Shown here: one piece after another, positions 57,730 through 64,000 of the stretch
Layout: each line of letters begins with the position of its first letter
Position numbering within the stretch: position 1 is the first letter of the stretch
From: Poa pratensis
Taxonomy: Eukaryota > Streptophyta > Magnoliopsida > Poales > Poaceae
Direction: 5' to 3'
NCBI GenBank assembly: GCA_947311845.1
Contig: CAMZMU010000012.1
Span: 2,621,517-2,685,516 of the forward strand
DNA: 64,000 bases
Notes under the pieces: generated by a model
What the model saw: only the letters and a program-made list of their open reading frames with translations
Database searches by the model: none
What the model was told of the DNA's origin: nothing
Made by a program: the position numbers and the translations under genes

Positions 57730-58310
57730 ATCTCCCCCTTTTTGATGTTTGATGACAACACAAGGATTTGCAAAAAGGTATCTCATTTAAGCATGGCAAA
57801 TTTTTTAGGGAAGCTCCCCCTTAAACTTATAAGCCAACAAGGTATATAAGTAATATAAGCTGAAATGACAACTTGAAGCAAGCACAATATAGAGACTATG
57901 TGAGTAAGGGATATGTGACAATTCTCACCATAGACATCATGAGTGTGTAGAGCAATTTTCTCACCATAGGCTTCAAATAAATATAATCCTGGAATAAAAT
58001 CACCTTGTAATGGACTCCAAAATAATAGAAGATAAACCGGGGAAGTCCTTACAATAACATAAAGGGGGGTCCATAATATCCTTACAATAACCATGACATG
58101 AGTTCCAAAGTACACCACAAATAGAGTTCACTTAAAAACTTAAACAAGTTCGATGCAAATGGAAAACGGAAAACGGGAAATATGAAAGCGCAAATGGATG
58201 CAATGCAATGCAAATCCCCGGAGATCTCTCTCCCCCTTTGGCATCAAGACACCAAAAAGGGAGAAAGTGAAGTGAAGGTCCATGATCACTGCTAGCGCTA
58301 GGTTGACGAG
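57730..58310 (-). mobile_element. 3' interior of the Copia element
   Basis: It follows the polypurine tract and is AT-rich. It includes CTCTCTCCCCCTTTGGCATC, the purine-rich motif of Sirevirus-type 3' regions seen in reverse. No pol frame is visible. The coding part is either deleted or beyond the Gypsy element to the right. Confidence 0.55.
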
Positions 58311-58343
58311 GGAATATCTCCCCGGCAACAGTGCCAGAAACAA

Positions 58344-59934
58344 TGCTTGTACGTCACACGTCAGTTGGGAACCCCAAGAGGAAGGTATGATGAGTGCAGC
58401 AGCAAGTTTTCCCTCAGTATGAAACCAAGGTTTAATCGAACCAGTAGGAAAACGAGGTTTGCTTCGAAGGTGTTGGTGAAGGAGTGTAGTGCGGCGCAAC
58501 ACCAGGGATTCCGGTGCCAACGTGGAACCTGCACAACACAACCAAATTACTTTGCCCCAACTTAACAGTGAGGTTGTCAATCTCACCGGCTTGCTGAAAA
58601 CAAAGGGTTAAACGTATCGAATGGAAATGATGTTTGTTTGCATAAAACAGTAGAGAACAATGATTGCAGTAGATTGTATTTCAGATGTAAAAGAATGGAC
58701 CGGGGTCCACAGTTCACTAGTGGTGTCTCTCCAATAAGATAACTAACATGCTGGGTAAACAAATTACAGCTGGGCAATTGACAATTGATAAGTGCATATA
58801 ACATGCATGTGTGAGCTGTGGTGTCTACTATGAGATTCATTTGGGCATTACGACAAAGTACATAGACCGCTATCCAGCATGCATCTATGCCTAAATAGTC
58901 CACTTTCCGGTTAACATCCGTACCCCTTCCAGTATTAAGTTGCAAGCAACAGACAATTGCATTAAGTAATGTGCGTAATGTAAACAATACATTCATCCTT
59001 GAATAAAGCATTGCTGTTTTACCCCTAGTGGCAACAACACATCTACAACCTTAGAACTTGCTGTCACTATCCCAGGTTAAATAGAGGTTGAACCCAACTA
59101 TCATGCATAAATACCCCCTCTTGGAGTTACAAGTATTCACTTGGCCAAGGCTTCAACAAGTAACGGAGAGCATGCAAGATCACAAATGACATAGACATGA
59201 TAATATAATATTCAGCTCCACATAGGTATCAATATAAGTCAGATCCCAGCAAACACAACATGTAGCATTACAATAAGATGATCTTGATCATGATAGGCAG
59301 CTCACAAGATCTAAACATGATGGCACAAGTGGAGAAGACAACCATCTAGCTACTGCTATGGACCCATAGTCCAAGGATGAACTACTCACGCATCACTCCG
59401 GAGGCGGGCATGGCGATGTAGAGCCCTCCGGTGATGATTCCCCTCTCCGGCAGGGTGCCGGGAAGAGCTTCAGAACCCCCCGAGTTAGGGTTGACGACGG
59501 CGGCGGCAGCGAATATGTTCTGGATGAAAGGCTCGGTGTTTTAGGGTTTTCGTCTCGGGGAATAAATAGGCGAAGGGGCGATGTCGGCGGACCCCCGAGG
59601 GGCCCAAACCACAGGCGGCGCGGCTGGGCCCACTGCCGCGCCGCCAGGTGGTTTGGCCACCTCGTGGCTCTCTTCGTCTCTCCTTCGGACTCCGTGTACG
59701 TGCTGGAAAAATAGGGACTGGCCTTTTGTTTCGTGCAATTCCGAGAATATTTCCAGAAGTAACTTTCTGAAACCAAAAACAGCAGAAAACAGGGAACTGG
59801 CACTGTGGCATCTTGTTAATAGGTTAGTCCCAGAAAATGCATAAAAGTGATACGAAGTGTATATAAAACATGTAGCAAATGGTATAATATAAGCATGGAA
59901 CAGCAGAAATTATGGATACGTTGGAGACGTATCA
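58344..59934 (-). repeat. Gypsy LTR (1591 bp), minus orientation, with internal sequence on both sides
   Basis: On the minus strand it starts TGATACGTCTCCAACGTATC and ends ...GACGTACAAGCA, the form seen in Triticeae Gypsy families such as Fatima/Sabrina/WHAM. On its right is the polypurine side (TAAGCTTGGGGATGCT). On its left lies primer-site-like internal sequence (TTTCTGGCACTGTTGCCGGG, 58321-58340), followed within about 30 bases by the Copia-derived interior. Confidence 0.82.
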
Positions 59935-62587
59935 AGCATCCCCAAGCTTAGTTCTACTCGTCCTCGAGTAGGTAAAACGATAACAACAAATAATTTCTGA
60001 GGAGACATGCTTTCACACAATCTTGATCAATATATTGCAAGGCTCATGTCATGAATGAAGTGACTCAAAGCAATGATCTATAGTTTGCTAACAAATAGAT
60101 AAAGAGTAAACAATGAATCATATAAGCAAAAACTTTTCATGAATAGTACTTTCAAGACAAGCATCAAAAAGTTTTGCATAAGAGGTAACTCATAAAGCAA
60201 TAGATTCAAAGTAAAAGGCATTGAAGCAACACAAAGGATGATTAAGTTTCAGCATTGCTTTCAACTTGTAACATGTATATCTCATGGATAGTTGTCAACA
60301 TAAAGCAATATAACAAGTGCAATAAGTAAATATGTAAGAATCAATGCACACAAAGTTGACACAAGTGTTTGCTTCTAAGATAGAAAGGAGTAGGTAAACT
60401 GACTCAACATAAAGTAAAAGATAGGCCCTTCGCAGAGGGAAGCAGGGATTAAATCATGTGCTAGAGCTTTTTAAGTTTTCGAAAGCATATAGAGAGCACA
60501 AAATAAGTATTTGAGAGGTGTTTGTTGTTGTCAACGAATGGTAGTGGGCACTCTAACCCCCTTGTCAACCAGACTTTCAAGAGCGGCTCCCATGAAGGAC
60601 GTTATCTCTACCAGCAAGGTAGATCATCCCTCTTCTCTTTTGTTTACACATGTATTTTAGTTTCTTTATAGATGACACTCCTCCCAACCTTTTGCTTACA
60701 CAAGCCATGGCTAACCGAATCCTCGGGTGCCTTCCAACATTCACATACCATGGAGGAGTGTCTATTGCAAATTAAGTTGCTTACTGATAAATCAGGGCAA
60801 AACATGTGAAGAGAATTATTAATGAAAGTTGTAATTAATTGGGGCTGGGCACCCCGTTGCCAGCTCTTTTTGCAAATTATTGGATAAGCGGATGTATATG
60901 CCACTAGTCCATTGGTGAAAGTCTGTCAGAAGTAAATGACAAGATTGAAAGATAAAACACCACATACTTCCTCATGAGCTATAAAACATTGACACAAATA
61001 AGGAGTAATAAAGTTTTGAATAGTTTAAAGGTAGCACATGAAATATTTACTTGGAATGGCAGGAAATACCACATAGTAGGTAGGTATGGTGGACACAAAT
61101 GGCATGGGTTTTGGCTCAAGTTTTGGATGCACGAGAAGCATTCCCTCTCAGTACAGAGTTTAGGCTAGCAAGGTTGTTTGAAGCAAACACAAGTATAAAC
61201 CGGTACAGCAAGAATCACATAAAAACATATTGCAAGTATTATAAGACTCTACACTGTCTTCCTTGTTGCTCAAACATTTTACCAGAAAATATCTAGACCT
61301 TAGAGAGAACAAATATGCATCCCAAGTCTCAACAAGCTCTACGGTAGTTCTCCACTACTAGGCTTTAACTACATGATGCAAGAGCTTAAACATGATCTAC
61401 TTGAGAGCTCAAAACAATTGCAAAGCATCAAATCAAACAAGACAATGATCTACAAGAATGCATATGTCTTTTCCAATACCAACTACTACATGTAGCATTT
61501 TCTTTCTTCCAAACAAACACCAATCAATTTATTTAAACATAAACTCTCCAAATGATAATATAATGCAGCAAGAGAGTATTTATAAACAAGTGCTAACAGC
61601 TCGAAGAGATGCATGAAAAACAGGAGCTAAAAGCACTGCAGTAGCTAGTTAAGAATACTCAACAAATATAAGTGAAGAACATGAGTATTCACATGAAAAA
61701 GCGGAGCGTGTCTCTCTCCCACACAAGGATTGCTAGGATCCGAATTTATTCAAACAAAAACAAAAATAAAAACACACAGACGCTCCAAGTAAAGCGCATA
61801 AGATGTGAAAGAATTAAAATATAGTTTCACTAGAGATGACCTGATAAGTTTGTTGATGAAGAAGGGGATGCCTTGGGCATCCCCAAGCTTAGACGCTTGA
61901 GTCTCTCTGAATATGGTTGGGATGAACCACGGGGGCATCCCCAAGCTTAGGCTTTTCACTCTTCTTGATCACATAATATCACCCTTCTCGCTTGATCCTT
62001 GAAAACTTCCTTCACACCAAACTCAAGACAGTTCTCATTAGAGGGTTAGTGCATAATCAAAAATTCTCATATTCTGTAATGATACAATCAATCCCAAAGC
62101 TTCTGGACATTAGCTACAGCCACCAATGCTTTGTGGAGCAAAGAAATCCACACAAACACAGTAAAAGAGCGAATGCAAAACAAAAGGCAGAATCTGTCAA
62201 AAACAGAACAGTCTGGAATGACGAATTTTTTCGAGGCACTTAAGTTGCTCAGATGGATCTGGCCTAAAATAATGAAAGTTGCGTACATATCTCAGGAATA
62301 TGCGTGATTTTTTCAGAATTTTTTGAATTTTCTACAGGGAGATAAGCTCAAATCCGTGACAGCTAAAAATCTGTCACTGCGCAGAAATCCAAATCTTGCA
62401 TCAACTTTCAATATAGAACTTTACTTGGCACAACATTGCGATAAAATAAAGATACAAAGGAGTTGCTACAGAAGTAACAAAACTCCTTGACTCAAAGAAA
62501 ACAAAAATAACAGCAAATAAAAACGATGGGTTGTCTCCCATAAGCGCTTTTCTTTAACGCCTTTCAGCTAGGCGCAGAAAGTGAAAA

Positions 62588-63322
62588 TCAAGTGTTGTCA
62601 AGAGAAGAAGCATCAACATCATAACTTGCTCTAACAATAGAGTCAAAAGGTAACTTCATTCTCTTCCTAGGGAAGTGTTCCATACCTTTCTTGAGAGGAA
62701 ATTGGTACCTTATATTACCTTCTTTCATATCAATGATGGCACCAACAGTTCGAAGAAAAGGTCTTCCCAAAACAATAGGACAAGATGCATTGCATTCAAT
62801 ATCCATAACAATAAAATCAACGGGGACAAGGTTATTGTTTACTGTAATAAAAACATCATTAACTCGCCCCAAAGGTTTCTTCATAGCATTATCAGCGAGA
62901 AAAACATCCAAATAACAATGTTCCAAAGGTGGCAAATCAAGAATATCATAAAGCTTCTTGGGCAAAACCGAAATACTTGCACCAAGATCACACAAGGCAT
63001 TGCAATCAAAATCATTCACCTTTACCTTAATGATGGGTTCCCAACCATCTTCTAATTTCCTAGGAATAGAAGCTTTAAGTTTCAACTTCTCCTCCCTAGC
63101 TTGCAAAAGAGCATTTGTAATATGCTTTGTAAAAGCCAAATTAATAGTGCTAGCATTGGGACTTCTAGCTAATTTTTGCAAGAACATAATAACTTCAGAG
63201 ATGTTACAATCATCAAAATCAAAATCATTATTGTCAATGGTGGTGGAACCATTGTCTCCAATAGTTTGAAAAATTTCAGCACTTTTATCAGAAAAAGTTT
63301 CAGCAGTTTTAGGCAATTTCAA
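62588..63322 (-). CDS. Gypsy Gag/retropepsin-like protein (aspartic protease domain)
   Basis: This open frame of 244 residues has a charged N-terminal half and then a retropepsin-type domain with FDCNALCDLGASISVLPKKL (active-site region, DLG in place of the usual DTG/DSG), a VDFIVMDIECN strand and the flap-distal CPIVLGRPFLRTVGAIIDMK. It would belong to the element's polyprotein. The substitution is common in this Triticeae group, so loss of activity cannot be assumed. The frame ends without entering an RT domain. Confidence 0.8.
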   Translation of the reverse strand: MKLPKTAETFSDKSAEIFQTIGDNGSTTIDNNDFDFDDCNISEVIMFLQKLARSPNASTINLAFTKHITNALLQAREEKLKLKASIPRKLEDGWEPIIKVKVNDFDCNALCDLGASISVLPKKLYDILDLPPLEHCYLDVFLADNAMKKPLGRVNDVFITVNNNLVPVDFIVMDIECNASCPIVLGRPFLRTVGAIIDMKEGNIRYQFPLKKGMEHFPRKRMKLPFDSIVRASYDVDASSLDNT

Positions 63323-63371
63323 ACGCTTTGCAGAAGTAGTAGAGACATTACCAACACCAATAACATTACCA

Positions 63372-63975
63372 TCAATAGTAGGAGGTTACTAGCATGTAAA
63401 CATTAGCATTACTAGTGGTGGTGATAGTACAAACTCTAACTATACTATTCTCTTTTTCAAGTTCTTCCTCTTTTTCCCACCTAGCATGCAATTCAGCCAA
63501 CATCCTAATATTATTATCAATTCGAACTTGGATGGCATTTGCTGTAGCAAATGACTTAGTATCTTTAACTTCATTAGGCATAACTTTCAGTTTTAGAATT
63601 TCAACATCATGAGCAAGACTATCAACTTTAGAACAAGATCATCAATTTTTTCAAACTTTTCCTCAACAGTTTTATTGAAAGCTTTTTGTGTGCTAATAAA
63701 TTCTTTAAGCATAGCTTCAAGATCAGAGGACACACTTCTATTGTTGCTGTAGGAATTACCATAAGAATTGCCATAACCATTTGAAGGATAAGGCTTATAT
63801 TGTTGCTACCAAAATTATTCCTATAAGCATTGTTGTTGAAGTTGTTGTTTTTAATGAAGTTTACATCAACATGCTCTTCTTGAGCAACCAATGAAGCTAA
63901 AGGAACATTATTAGGATCAACATGAGATCTACCATTCACAAGCATAGACATAATAGCATCAATCTTATCACTCAA
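63372..63975 (-). pseudogene. Gag fragments of the same Gypsy element
   Basis: Two frames remain. One at 63975-63628 has an Asn-rich stretch (FIKNNNFNNNAYRNNFGSNN) and VDPNNVPLASLVAQEEHVDV. The other, at 63581-63372, has VKDTKSFATANAIQVRIDNN and a Glu/Lys-rich helix. Frame breaks near 63810 and 63640-63600 separate them and a break separates both from the protease frame. The sequence is in gag-to-protease order. Confidence 0.7.
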
Positions 63976-64000
63976 AGAGGAGGTTTCTTCAACAGAATTT

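Larger units (their letters stand above)
59935..64000 (-). mobile_element. Interior of a non-autonomous Gypsy element (gag-protease only)
   Basis: From right to left on the minus strand there are gag pieces (63975-63372), a protease-containing frame (63322-62588) and then 2.65 kb of non-coding DNA to the polypurine tract and LTR. No reverse transcriptase, RNase H or integrase is present between protease and LTR. Such elements need enzymes supplied by relatives. The motif GCATCCCCAAGCTTAG recurs at 59936, 61876 and 61936. The 5' LTR lies outside the window. Confidence 0.8.

Overview
The window looks like a piece of a large grass genome, most likely Triticeae (wheat, Aegilops or barley type). 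Host genes are sparse, have introns, and sit among stacked LTR retrotransposons. There are Stowaway MITEs with TA target sites, LTR motifs of the Triticeae Gypsy type (a TGATACGTCTCC-type LTR start and a CTAAGCTTGGGGATGC polypurine region), tRNA-derived SINEs, plant L1-type LINEs, hAT remnants and a nuclear insert of plastid ndhA. Species is inferred, not proven.

Layout. 1-1896: 3' end of one LTR element, whose 519-bp LTR is inserted into the 5' LTR of the next. 1897-14909: a decayed Tekay/Del-like Gypsy element with unusually long LTRs (about 4 kb) and an extra acidic coiled-coil ORF before gag. 14911-15432: hAT remnant. 17513-19982: a P-class PPR gene with frame breaks at both ends. 20759-23595: LINE fragments and an hAT copy that still carries the transposase dimerisation segment. 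23681-24070 (minus): a divergent DIM1/U5-15kD-like protein. 24297-24581: SINE with a 13-bp duplication. 25347-33848: inverted duplication with about 2-kb arms, holding Gypsy LTRs and a degenerate transposon-like gene around a 4.5-kb spacer; part of a minus-strand host gene lies near 28.6-28.9 kb. 34101-34324: plastid ndhA fragment. 36231-37185: terminal exon of a coiled-coil protein gene, split by a 185-bp foldback MITE. 37806-39354: non-coding retroposon. 41-44 kb: foldback MITEs and a tandem duplication. 44.2-48.5 kb: a spliced gene for a gar2-like (18S pre-ribosomal assembly-like) protein. 49381-50544: 5'-truncated LINE. 51233-52392: minus-strand Gypsy remnant. 52617-53136: B3-domain pseudogene. 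53915-56445: LINE with a SINE nested in it, cut by a Copia LTR (56446-57729). 58344-64000: minus-strand Gypsy element with gag and protease but no polymerase.

The recognisable host genes (PPR, DIM1-like, coiled-coil, gar2-like, B3 fragment) are unrelated in pathway, as is usual for plant gene islands. The main story is the order of insertions, readable from target-site duplications: SINE into LINE, Copia into the same LINE, one Gypsy into another's LTR, and a MITE into a coding exon. The single-base frame breaks in the otherwise conserved PPR and gar2-like genes are all deletions, mostly in or beside short runs. They could be true mutations or assembly errors. I see no convincing wholly new system; the best leads are the exon-splitting MITE, the accessory ORF before gag, the inverted duplication and the tandem-repeat-bearing non-coding retroposon.
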